Shown piece by piece: positions 25,515-37,723 of a stretch of DNA of 64,000 bases. This DNA comes from Hydractinia symbiolongicarpus. Taxonomy: Eukaryota; Cnidaria; Hydrozoa; Anthoathecata; Hydractiniidae. Below the pieces are notes generated by a model. The model did no database searches. It was given only the letters and a program-made list of their open reading frames with translations, and was not told where the DNA came from. The stretch is from NCBI RefSeq assembly GCF_029227915.1, contig NC_079877.1, positions 32,515,851 to 32,579,850 on the forward strand, given 5' to 3'. Position 1 is the stretch's first letter. The number at the start of each line of letters is the position of its first letter. The position numbers and the translations under genes were made by a program.

Positions 25515-26651
25515 CGGGAAATGAGTTTACTCCCTGGGTACTTTCTTTGTAAACATTCGACTACACGGGCCAAGCCCGGGATTTAGGGGAAATTGCAGGT
25601 TTTCGTTTGCCGGCGATTAAACTTCTTTTATTCAGCGTCTCATCAAAAATGAAAACATTTTTGAAAACTACAAGTCTCATGCGTTTTAGTGGTGAAAAAA
25701 TAATATAAAAAATCGTTCAGAAAATGAGTTTACTCCCTGGGTACTTTCTTTGTAAACTTTTGACTATACGGGCCGAGTGCGGGATTTACGGGAAATCGCG
25801 GGTTTTCGTATGCCGGCGATTAAACTTCTTTTATTCAGCGTCCCATCAAAAATGAAAACATTTTTGAAAACTACAAGTCTCATGCGTTTTAGTGGTGAAA
25901 AAATAATATAAAAAATCGTTTTGGAAATGAGTTTACTCACAGGGTACTTTCTTTGTATACATTTGACTATACGGGCCAAGCCCGGGATTTACGGGAAATC
26001 GCGGGTTTTCGTTTGCCGGCGATTAAACCTCTTTCATTAAGCGTCTCATCAAAAATGAAAACATTTTTGAAAACTACAAGGCTCATGCGCTTTAGTGGTG
26101 AAAAAAAAATTTAAAAAATCGTTCGGGAAATGAGTTTACTCCCTGGGTACTTTCTTTGTATACATTCGCCTATACGGGCCAAGCCCGGGATTTACGGGAA
26201 ATCGCAGGATTTCGTTTGCCGGCGATTAAACCTCTTTCATTAAGCGTCTCATCAAAAATGAAAACATTTTTGAAAACTACAAGTCTCATGCGCTTTAGTG
26301 GTGAAAAAATAATATAAAAAATCGTTCTGGAAATGAGTTTACTCACAGGGTACTTTCTTTGTATACATTAGACTATGCGGGCCAAGCCCGGGATTTACGG
26401 GAAATCGCGGGTTTAGGTTTGCCGGCGATTAAACCTCTTTCATTAAGCGTCTCATCAAAAATGAAAACATTTTTGAAAACTGCAAGTCTCATGCGTTTTA
26501 GTGGTGAAAAGATAATTTAAAAAATCGTTTTGGAAATGAGTTTACTCACAGGGTACTTTCTTTGTATACATACGACTATACGGGCCAAGCCTGGGATTTA
26601 CGGGAAATCGCGGGTTTTCGCTTGCCGGCGATGAAACCACTTTCATTTCAC

Positions 26652-26726
26652 AACGATTTTTTGAATTATTTTTTCACCACTAAAACGCATGAGACTTGTA
26701 CTGAAATAATAATTTAAAACATCGTT
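26652..26726. repeat. Inverted-segment hairpin monomer 4
   Basis: Preceded by the GGCGATGAAACCAC variant. The inner arm end is TTGTACTG. It is followed by ATCGTTCGGAAAATGAG. Confidence 0.85.
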
Positions 26727-27659
26727 CGGAAAATGAGTTTACTCCCTGGGTACTTTCTTTGTAAACATTCGACTACACGGGCCAAGCCCGGGATTTAAGG
26801 GAAATCGCAGGTTTTCGTTTGCCGGCGATTAAACTTCTTTTATTCAGCGTCTCATCAAAAATGAAAACATTTTTGAAAACTACAAGTCTCATGCGTTTTA
26901 GTGGTGAAAAAATAATATAAAAAATCGTTCAGAAAATGAGATTACTCCCTGGGTACTTTCTTTGTAAATTTTTGACTATACGGGCCGAGTGCGGGATTTA
27001 CGGGAAATCGCGGGTTTTCGTTTGCCGGCGATTAAACTTCTTTTATTCAGCGTCCCATCAAAAATGAAAACATTTTTGAAAACTACAAGTCTCATGCGTT
27101 TTAGTGGTGAAAAAATAATATAAAAAATCGTTTTGGAAATGAGTTTACTCACAGGGTACTTTCTTTGTATCATTTGACTATACGGGCCAAGCCTGGGATT
27201 TACGGGAAATCGCGGGTTTTCGTTTGCCGGCGATTAAACCTCTTTCATCAAGCGTCTCATCAAAAATGAAAACATTTTTGAAAACTACAAGTCTCATGCG
27301 CTTTAGTGGTGAAAAAAAAATTTAAAAAATCGTTCGGGAAATGAGTTTACTCCCTGGGTACTTTCTTTGTATACATTCGCCTATACGGGCCAAGCCCGGG
27401 ATTTACGGGAAATCGCGAGATTTCGTTTGCCGGCGAATAAACTTCTTTTATTCAGCGTCTCATCAAAAATGAAAACATTTTTGAAAACTACAAGTCTTAT
27501 GCGTTTTAGTGGTGAAAAGATAATTTAAAAAATCGTTTTGGAAATGAGTTTACTCACAGGGTACTTTCTTTGTATACATACGACTATACGGGCCAAGCCT
27601 GGGATTTACGGGAAATCGCGGGTTTTCGCTTGCCGGCGATTAAACCACTTTCATTTCAC

Positions 27660-27734
27660 AACGATTTTTTGAATTATTTTTTCACCACTAAAACGCATGA
27701 GACTTGTACTGAAATAATAATTTAAAACATCGTT
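27660..27734. repeat. Inverted-segment hairpin monomer 5
   Basis: Lies 1,008 bp after hairpin 4, that is five monomers on, and differs in having GGCGATTAAACCAC upstream and CGTTCGGGAAATG downstream. Confidence 0.85.
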
Positions 27735-29477
27735 CGGGAAATGAGTTTACTCCCTGGGTACTTTCTTTGTAAACATTCGACTACACGGGCCAAGCCCGGG
27801 ATTTAGGGGAAATCGCAGGTTTTCGTTTGCCGGCGATTAAACTTCTTTTATTCAGCGTCTCATCAAAAATGAAAACATTTTTGAAAACTACAAGTCTCAT
27901 GCGTTTTAGTGGTGAAAAAATAATATAAAAAATCGTTCAGAAAATGAGATTACTCCCTGGGTACTTTCTTTGTAAACTTTTGACTATACGGGCCGAGTGC
28001 GGGATTTACGGGAAATCGCGGGTTTTCGTTTGCCGGCGATTAAACTTCTTTTATTCAGCGTCCCATCAAAAATGAAAACATTTTTGAAAACTACAAGCCT
28101 CATGCGTTTTAGGGGTGAAAAAATAATATAAAAAATCGTTTTGGAAATTAGTTTACTCACAGGGTACTTTCTTTGTATCATTTGACTATACGGGCCAAGC
28201 CTGGGATTTACGGGAAATCGCGGGTTTTCGTTTGCCGGCGATTAAACCTCTTTCATCAAGCGTCTCATCAAAAATGAAAACATTTTTGAAAACTACAAGT
28301 CTCATGCGCTTTAGTGGTGAAAAAAAAATTTAAAAAATCGTTCGGGAAATGAGTTTACTCCCTGGGTACTTTCTTTGTATACATTCGCCTATACGGGCCA
28401 AGCCCGGGATTTACGGGAAAACGCGAGATTTCGTTTGCCGGCGATTAAACTTCTTTTATTCAGCGTCTCATCAAAAATGAAAACATTTTTGAAAACTACA
28501 AGTCTTATGCGTTTTAGTGGTGAAAAAATAATTTAAAAAATCGTTCTGGAAATGAGTTTACTCACAGGGTACTTTCTTTGTATACATTAGACTATACGGG
28601 CCAAGCCCGGTATTTACGGGAAATCGCGGGTTTAGGTTTGCCGGCGATTAAACCTCTTTCATTAAGCGTCTCATCAAAAATGAAAACACTTTTGAAAACT
28701 ACAAGTCTCATGCGCTTTAGTGGTGAAAAAAAATTTAAAAAATCGTTCGGGAAATGAGTTTACTCCCTGGGTACTTTCTTTGTATACATTCGCCTATACG
28801 GGCCAAGCCTGGGATTTACGGGAAATCGCGGGATTTTGTTTGCCGGCGATTAAACTTCTTTTATTCAGCGTCTCATCAAAAATGAAAACCTTTTTGAAAA
28901 CTACAAGTGTTATGCGTTTTAGTGGTGAAAAAATAATTTAAAAAATCGTTCTGGAAATGAGTTTACTCACAGGGTACTTTCTTTGTATACATTAGACTAT
29001 ACGGGCCAAGCCCTTGATTTACGGGAAATCGCGGGTTTAGGTTTGCCGGCGATTAAACCTCTTTCATTATGCGTCTCATCAAAAATGAAAACAGTTTTGA
29101 AAACTACAAGTCTCATGCGTTTTAGTGGTGAAAAAATAATATAAAAAATCGTTTTGGAAATGAGTTTACTCACAGGGTACTTTCTTTGTATCATTTGACT
29201 ATACGGGCCAAGCCTGGGATTTACGGGAAATCGCGGGTTTTCGTTTGCCGGCGATTAAACCTCTTTCATCAAGCGTCTCATCAAAAATGAAAACATTTTT
29301 GAAAACTACAAGTCTCATGCGTTCTAGTGGTGAAAAGATAATTTAAAAAATCGTTTTGGAAATGAGTTTACTCACAGGGTACTTTCTTTGTATACATACG
29401 ACTATACGGGCCAAGCCTGGGATTTACGGGAAATCGCGGGTTTTCGCTTGCCGGCGATGAAACCACTTTCATTTCAC

Positions 29478-29552
29478 AACGATTTTTTGAATTATTTTTT
29501 CACCACTAAAACGCATGAGACTTGTACTGAAATAATAATTTAAAACATCGTT
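29478..29552. repeat. Inverted-segment hairpin monomer 6
   Basis: Exact positional partner of hairpin 4 (+2,826), with the same GATGAAACCAC upstream. Confidence 0.85.
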
Positions 29553-30485
29553 CGGAAAATGAGTTTACTCCCTGGGTACTTTCTTTGTAAACATTCGACT
29601 ACACGGGCCAAGCCCGGGATTTAAGGGAAATCGCAGGTTTTCGTTTGCCGGCGATTAAACTTCTTTTATTCAGCGTCTCATCAAAAATGAAAACATTTTT
29701 GAAAACTACAAGTCTCATGCGTTTTAGTGGTGAAAAAATAATATAAAAAATCGTTCAGAAAATGAGATTACTCCCTGGGTACTTTCTTTGTAAATTTTTG
29801 ACTATACGGGCCGAGTGCGGGATTTACGGGAAATCGCGGGTTTTCGTTTGCCGGCGATTAAACTTCTTTTATTCAGCGTCCCATCAAAAATGAAAACATT
29901 TTTGAAAACTACAAGTCTCATGCGTTTTAGTGGTGAAAAAATAATATAAAAAATCGTTTTGGAAATGAGTTTACTCACAGGGTACTTTCTTTGTATCATT
30001 TGACTATACGGGCCAAGCCTGGGATTTACGGGAAATCGCGGGTTTTCGTTTGCCGGCGATTAAACCTCTTTCATCAAGCGTCTCATCAAAAATGAAAACA
30101 TTTTTGAAAACTACAAGTCTCATGCGCTTTAGTGGTGAAAAAAAAATTTAAAAAATCGTTCGGGAAATGAGTTTACTCCCTGGGTACTTTCTTTGTATAC
30201 ATTCGCCTATACGGGCCAAGCCCGGGATTTACGGGAAATCGCGAGATTTCGTTTGCCGGCGAATAAACTTCTTTTATTCAGCGTCTCATCAAAAATGAAA
30301 ACATTTTTGAAAACTACAAGTCTTATGCGTTTTAGTGGTGAAAAGATAATTTAAAAAATCGTTTTGGAAATGAGTTTACTCACAGGGTACTTTCTTTGTA
30401 TACATACGACTATACGGGCCAAGCCTGGGATTTACGGGAAATCGCGGGTTTTCGCTTGCCGGCGATTAAACCACTTTCATTTCAC

Positions 30486-30560
30486 AACGATTTTTTGAAT
30501 TATTTTTTCACCACTAAAACGCATGAGACTTGTACTGAAATAATAATTTAAAACATCGTT
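30486..30560. repeat. Inverted-segment hairpin monomer 7
   Basis: Exact positional partner of hairpin 5 (+2,826). Confidence 0.85.
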
Positions 30561-32459
30561 CGGGAAATGAGTTTACTCCCTGGGTACTTTCTTTGTAAAC
30601 ATTCGACTACACGGGCCAAGCCCGGGATTTAGGGGAAATCGCAGGTTTTCGTTTGCCGGCGATTAAACTTCTTTTATTCAGCGTCTCATCAAAAATGAAA
30701 ACATTTTTGAAAACTACAAGTCTCATGCGTTTTAGTGGTGAAAAAATAATATAAAAAATCGTTCAGAAAATGAGATTACTCCCTGGGTACTTTCTTTGTA
30801 AACTTTTGACTATACGGGCCGAGTGCGGGATTTACGGGAAATCGCGGGTTTTCGTTTGCCGGCGATTAAACTTCTTTTATTCAGCGTCCCATCAAAAATG
30901 AAAACATTTTTGAAAACTACAAGCCTCATGCGTTTTAGGGGTGAAAAAATAATATAAAAAATCGTTTTGGAAATTAGTTTACTCACAGGGTACTTTCTTT
31001 GTATCATTTGACTATACGGGCCAAGCCTGGGATTTACGGGAAATCGCGGGTTTTCGTTTGCCGGCGATTAAACCTCTTTCATCAAGCGTCTCATCAAAAA
31101 TGAAAACATTTTTGAAAACTACAAGTCTCATGCGCTTTAGTGGTGAAAAAAAAATTTAAAAAATCGTTCGGGAAATGAGTTTACTCCCTGGGTACTTTCT
31201 TTGTATACATTCGCCTATACGGGCCAAGCCCGGGATTTACGGGAAAACGCGAGATTTCGTTTGCCGGCGATTAAACTTCTTTTATTCAGCGTCTCATCAA
31301 AAATGAAAACATTTTTGAAAACTACAAGTCTTATGCGTTTTAGTGGTGAAAAAATAATTTAAAAAATCGTTCTGGAAATGAGTTTACTCACAGGGTACTT
31401 TCTTTGTATACATTAGACTATACGGGCCAAGCCCGGTATTTACGGGAAATCGCGGGTTTAGGTTTGCCGGCGATTAAACCTCTTTCATTAAGCGTCTCAT
31501 CAAAAATGAAAACACTTTTGAAAACTACAAGTCTCATGCGCTTTAGTGGTGAAAAAAAATTTAAAAAATCGTTCGGGAAATGAGTTTACTCCCTGGGTAC
31601 TTTCTTTGTATACATTCGCCTATACGGGCCAAGCCTGGGATTTACGGGAAATCGCGGGATTTTGTTTGCCGGCGATTAAACTTCTTTTATTCAGCGTCTC
31701 ATCAAAAATGAAAACCTTTTTGAAAACTACAAGTGTTATGCGTTTTAGTGGTGAAAAAATAATTTAAAAAATCGTTCTGGAAATGAGTTTACTCACAGGG
31801 TACTTTCTTTGTATACATTAGACTATACGGGCCAAGCCCTTGATTTACGGGAAATCGCGGGTTTAGGTTTGCCGGCGATTAAACCTCTTTCATTATGCGT
31901 CTCATCAAAAATGAAAACAGTTTTGAAAACTACAAGTCTCATGCGTTTTAGTGGTGAAAAAATAATATAAAAAATCGTTTTGGAAATGAGTTTACTCACA
32001 GGGTACTTTCTTTGTATCATTTGACTATACGGGCCAAGCCTGGGATTTACGGGAAATCGCGGGTTTTCGTTTGCCGGCGATTAAACCTCTTTCATCAAGC
32101 GTCTCATCAAAAATGAAAACATTTTTGAAAACTACAAGTCTCATGCGCTTTAGTGGTGAAAAAAAAATTTAAAAAATCGTTCGGGAAATGAGTTTACTCC
32201 CTGGGTACTTTCTTTGTATACATTCGCCTATACGGGCCAAGCCCGGGATTTACGGGAAATCGCGAGATTTCGTTTGCCGGCGATTAAACTTCTTTTATTC
32301 AGCGTCTCATCAAAAATGAAAACATTTTTGAAAACTACAAGTCTTATGCGTTTTAGTGGTGAAAAGATAATTTAAAAAATCGTTTTGGAAATGAGTTTAC
32401 TCACAGGGTACTTTCTTTGTATACATACGACTATACGGGCCAAGCCTGGGATTTACGGG

Positions 32460-35400
32460 AAATCGCGGGTTTTCGCTTGCCGGCGATTAAACCACTTTCA
32501 TTTCACAACGATTTTTTGAATTATTTTTTCACCACTAAAACGCATGAGACTTGTACTGAAATAATAATTTAAAACATCGTTCGGGAAATGAGTTTACTCC
32601 CTGGGTACTTTCTTTGTAAACATTCGACTACACGGGCCAAGCCCGGGATTTAGGGGAAATCGCAGGTTTTCGTTTGCCGGCGATTAAACTTCTTTTATTC
32701 AGCGTCTCATCAAAAATGAAAACATTTTTGAAAACTACAAGTCTCATGCGTTTTAGTGGTGAAAAAATAATATAAAAAATCGTTCAGAAAATGAGATTAC
32801 TCCCTGGGTACTTTCTTTGTAAACTTTTGACTATACGGGCCGAGTGCGGGATTTACGGGAAATCGCGGGTTTTCGTTTGCCGGCGATTAAACTTCTTTTA
32901 TTCAGCGTCCCATCAAAAATGAAAACATTTTTGAAAACTACAAGTCTCATGCGTTTTAGTGGTGAAAAAATAATATAAAAAATCGTTTTGGAAATGAGTT
33001 TACTCACAGGGTACTTTCTTTGTATCATTTGACTACACGGGCCAAGCCTGGGATTTACGGGAAATCGCGGGTTTTCGTTTGCCGGCGATTAAACCTCTTT
33101 CATCAAGCGTCTCATCAAAAATGAAAACATTTTTGAAAACTACAAGTCTCATGCGCTTTAGTGGTGAAAAAAAAATTTAAAAAATCGTTCGGGAAATGAG
33201 TTTACTCCCTGGGTACTTTCTTTGTATACATTCGCCTATACGGGCCAAGCCCGGGATTTACGGGAAATCGCGAGATTTCGTTTGCCGGCGATTAAACTTC
33301 TTTTATTCAGCGTCTCATCAAAAATGAAAACATTTTTGAAAACTACAAGTCTTATGCGTTTTAGTGGTGAAAAAATAATTTAAAAAATCGTTCTGGAAAT
33401 GAGTTTACTCACAGGGTACTTTCTTTGTACACATTAGACTATACGGGCCAAGCCCGGGATTTACGGGAAATCGCGGGTTTAGGTTTGCCGGCGATTAAAC
33501 CTCTTTCATTAAGCGTCTCATCAAAAATGAAAACACTTTTGAAAACTACAAGTCTCATGCGCTTTAGTGGTGAAAAAAAAATTTAAAAAATCGTTCGGGA
33601 AATGAGTTTACTCCCTGGGTACTTTCTTTGTATACATTCGCCTATACGGGCCAAGCCTGGGATTTACGGGAAATCGCGGGATTTCGTTTGCCGGCGATTA
33701 AACTTCTTTTATTCAGCGTCTCATCAAAAATGAAAACATTTTTGAAAACTACAAGTCTTATGCGTTTTAGTGGTGAAAAAATAATTTAAAAAATCGTTCT
33801 GGAAATGAGTTTACTCACAGGGTACTTTCTTTGTATACATTAGACTATACGGGCCAAGCCCGGGATTTACGGGAAATCGCGGGTTTAGGTTTGCCGGCGA
33901 TTAAACCTCTTTCATTATGCGTCTCATCAAAAATGAAAACATTTTTGAAAACTACAAGTCTCATGCGTTTTAGCGGTGAAAAAATAATATAAAAAATCGT
34001 TCGGGAAATGAGTTTACTCACAGGGTACTTTCTTTGTATACATTCGACTATACGGACCAAGCCCGGGATTTACGGGAAATCGCGGGTTTTCGTTTGCCGG
34101 CAATTAAACCTCTTTCATTAAGCGTCTCATCAAAAATGAAAACATTTTTGAAAGCTACAAATCTCATGCGTTTTAGTGGTGAAAAAATAATATAAAAAAT
34201 CGTTCGGGAAATGAGTTTACACCCTGGGTACTTTCTTTGTATACTTTTGACTTTACAGGCCGAGTCCGGGATTTACGGGACATCGCAAGTTTTCGTTTGC
34301 CGGCGTTTAAACTTCTTTTATTCAGCGTCTCATCACAAATGAAAACATTATTGAAAACTACAAGTCTTATGCGTTTTAGTGGTGAAAAAATAATTTAAAA
34401 AATCGTTCTAGAAATAAGTTTACTCACAGGGTACTTTCTTTGTATACATTCGACTATACGGGCGAAGCCCGGGATTTACGGGAAATCGCGGGTTTTCGTT
34501 TGCCAGCGATTAAACCTCTTTCATTAAGCGTCTCATCAAAAATGAAAACATTTTTGAAAACTACAAGTCTCTTGCGTTTTAGTGGTGAAAAAAAATTTTA
34601 AAAATCGTTTGGGAAATGAGTTTACTTCCTGGGTACTTTCTTTGTAAACATTCGACTATACGGGCCAAGCCCGGGATTTAGGGTAAATCGCTGGTTTTCG
34701 TTTGCCGGCGATTAAAACCCTTTCATTAAGCGTCTCATCAAAAATGAAAACATTTTTGAAAACTACAAGTCTCATGCGTTTTAGTGGTGAAATAATAATT
34801 TAAAAAATCGTTCGGAAATTGAGTTTACTCCTTGGGTACTTTCTTTGCAAAATTTTGACTATGCGGGCCGAGTGCGGGATTTACGGGAAATCGCGGGTTT
34901 TCGTTTGCCGGCGATTAAACTTCTTTTATTCAGCCTCCCATCAAAAATGAAAACATTTTTGAAAACTACAAGTCTTATGCACTTTAGTGGTGAAAAATAA
35001 TTTAAAAAATCGTTCTGGAAATGAGTTTACTCACAGGGTACTTTCTTTGTATACATTCGGCTATACGGGCCAAGCCCGGGATTTACGGGAAATCGCGGGT
35101 TTTCGTTTGCCGGCGATTAAACCTCTTTTATTAAGCGTCTCATCAAAAATGAAAACATTTTTGAAAACTACAAGTCTCATGCGTTTTAGTGGTGAAAATA
35201 TAATTTAAAAAATCGCTCGGGAAATGAGTTTACTCCCTGGGTACTTTCTTTGTATACTTTTGATTATACGGGCCGAGTCCGGGATTTAGGGGAAATGCAG
35301 GTTTTCGTTTGCCGGCGATTAAACTTCTTTTATTCAGCGTCTCATCAAAAATGAAAACATTTTTGAAAACTACAAGTCTCATGCGTTTTAGTGGTGAAAA

Positions 35401-35510
35401 AATAATATAAAAAATCGTTCAGAAAATGAGTTTACTCCCTGGGTACTTTCTTTGTAAACTTTTGACTATACGGGCCGAGTGCGGGATTTACGGGAAATCG
35501 CGGGTTTTCG
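32460..35510 (+). repeat. 15-monomer block (3.05 kb), copy 1 of offset 4,841
   Basis: The block recurs at 37,301-40,351. It starts at a CGCTTGCCGG hairpin monomer and ends where TTTTCGCTTGCC here stands against TTTTCGTTTGCC in the partner. Markers include TAGCGGTGAAAAAATAATAT at 33,970 and GGACCAAGCCCGG at 34,055. Confidence 0.8.
32507..32581. repeat. Inverted-segment hairpin monomer 8
   Basis: Lies 2,021 bp (ten monomers) after hairpin 7 and 4,841 bp before hairpin 10. Confidence 0.85.
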
Positions 35511-35917
35511 CTTGCCGGCGATTAAACCACTTTCATTTCACAACGATTTTTTGAATTATTTTTTCACCACTAAAACGCATGAGACTTGTACTGAAATAAT
35601 AATTTAAAACATCGTTCGGGAAATGAGTTTACTCCCTGGGTACTTTCTTTGTAAACATTCGACTACACGGGCCAAGCCCGGGATTTAGGGGAAATCGCAG
35701 GTTTTCGTTTGCCGGCGATTAAACTTCTTTTATTCAGCGTCTCATCAAAAATGAAAACATTTTTGAAAACTACAAGTCTCATGCGTTTTAGTGGTGAAAA
35801 AATAATATAAAAAATCGTTCAGAAAATGAGATTACTCCCTGGGTACTTTCTTTGTAAACTTTTGACTATACGGGCCGAGTGCGGGATTTACGGGAAATCG
35901 CGGGTTTTCGTTTGCCG
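34102..35917 (+). repeat. HOR unit, 9 monomers (1,816 bp), copy 1
   Basis: Markers GAAAGCTACAAATC, TTACAGGCCGAG, GGGCGAAGCCCGG, AAATCGCTGG, TTTGCAAAATTTTGAC and TTATGCACTTTAG occur in this order and again in the adjacent unit. Confidence 0.8.
35542..35616. repeat. Inverted-segment hairpin monomer 9
   Basis: Preceded by a GAGTGCGGGATTTACGG monomer instead of the GCCTGGG monomer that precedes hairpins 4-8. This marks a recombinant junction upstream of the inverted part. Confidence 0.85.
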
Positions 35918-37723
35918 GCGATTAAACCTCTTTCATTAAGCGTCTCATCAAAAATGAAAACATTTTTGAAAGCTACAAATCTCATGCGTTTTAGTGGTGA
36001 AAAAATAATATAAAAAATCGTTTGGGAAATGAGTTTACACCCTGGGTACTTTCTTTGTATACTTTTGACTTTACAGGCCGAGTCCAGGATTTACGGGACA
36101 TCGCAAGTTTTCGTTTGCCGGCGTTTAAACTTCTTTTATTCAGCGTCTCATCACAAATGAAAACATTATTGAAAACTACAAGTCTTATGCGTTTTAGTGG
36201 TGAAAAAATCGTTCTAGAAATAAGTTTACTCACAGGGTACTTTCTTTGTATACATTCGACTATACGGGCGAAGCCCGGGATTTACGGGAAATCGCGGGTT
36301 TTCGTTTGCCAGCGATTAAACCTCTTTCATTAAGCGTCTCATCAAAAATGAAAACATTTTTGAAAACTACAAGTCTCTTGCGTTTTAGTGGTGAAAAAAA
36401 AATTTAAAAATCGTTTGGGAAATGAGTTTACTCCCTGGGTACTTTCTTTGTAAACATTCGACTATACGGGCCAAGCCCGAGATTTAGGGTAAATCGCTGG
36501 TTTTCGTTTGCCGGCGATTAAAACCCTTTCATTAAGCGTCTCATCAAAAATGAAAACAATTTTGAAAACTACAAGTCTCATGCGTTTTAGTGGTGAAATA
36601 ATAATTTAAAAAATCGTTTGGAAATTGAGTTTACTCCTTGGGTACTTTCTTTGCAAAATTTTGACTATACGGGCCGAGTGCGGGATTTACGGGAAATCGC
36701 GGGTTTTCGTTTGCCGGCGATTAAACTTCTTTTATTCAGCCTCCCATCAAAAATGAAAACATTTTTGAAAACTACAAGTCTTATGCACTTTAGTGGTGAA
36801 AAATAATTTAAAAAATCGTTCTGGAAATGAGTTTACTCACAGGGTACTTTCTTTGTATACATTCGGCTATACGGGCCAAGCCCGGGATTTACGGGAAATC
36901 GCGGGTTTTCGTTTGCCGGCGATTAAACCTCTTTTATTAAGCGTCTCATCAAAAATGAAAACATTTTTGAAAACTACAAGTCTCATGCGTTTTAGTGGTG
37001 AAAATATAATTTAAAAAATCGCTCGGGAAATGAGTTTACTCCCTGGGTACTTTCTTTGTATACTTTTGATTATACGGGCCGAGTCCGGGATTTAGGGGAA
37101 ATGCAGGTTTTCGTTTGCCGGCGATTAAACTTCTTTTATTCAGCGTCTCAACAAAAATGAAAACATTTTTGAAAACTACAAGTCTCATGCGTTTTAGTGG
37201 TGAAAAAATAATATAAAAAATCGTTCAGAAAATGAGTTTACTCCCTGGGTACTTTCTTTGTAAACTTTTGACTATACGGGCCGAGTGCGGGATTTACGGG
37301 AAATCGCGGGTTTTCGCTTGCCGGCGATTAAACCACTTTCATTTCACAACGATTTTTTGAATTATTTTTTCACCACTAAAACGCATGAGACTTGTACTGA
37401 AATAATAATTTAAAACATCGTTCGGGAAATGAGTTTACTCCCTGGGTACTTTCTTTGTAAACATTCGACTACACGGGCCAAGCCCGGGATTTAGGGGAAA
37501 TCGCAGGTTTTCGTTTGCCGGCGATTAAACTTCTTTTATTCAGCGTCTCATCAAAAATGAAAACATTTTTGAAAACTACAAGTCTCATGCGTTTTAGTGG
37601 TGAAAAAATAATATAAAAAATCGTTCAGAAAATGAGATTACTCCCTGGGTACTTTCTTTGTAAACTTTTGACTATACGGGCCGAGTGCGGGATTTACGGG
37701 AAATCGCGGGTTTTCGTTTGCCG
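35918..37723 (+). repeat. HOR unit, 9 monomers (1,806 bp), copy 2
   Basis: Tandem partner of 34,102-35,917, 10 bp shorter. The monomer at 36,197 lacks the AATAATTTAA segment, so GGTGAAAAA runs straight into ATCGTTC. The same deletion is seen at about 46,137 in the large duplication. Confidence 0.8.

Larger units (their letters stand above)
26500..29325 (+). repeat. HOR unit, 14 monomers (2,826 bp), copy 1
   Basis: The whole stretch repeats at +2,826. Markers: GGCGATGAAACCAC, TAAATTTTTGACTATACGG (26,966), TTTGTATCATTTGAC with a 2-bp loss (27,167), GAATAAACTTC, and GAAAACAGTTTTG near 29,090. Inside it a 5-monomer (1,008 bp) repeat is visible (26,976 matches 27,984). Confidence 0.85.
29326..32151 (+). 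repeat. HOR unit, 14 monomers (2,826 bp), copy 2
   Basis: Directly abuts copy 1 and keeps all its markers: GTATCATTTGAC at 29,992 and 31,000, and GAAAACAGTTTTG near 31,915. Copies 1 and 2 separate at about 29,320, where GCGTTCTAG stands against GCGCTTTAG at the end of copy 2. Confidence 0.85.
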
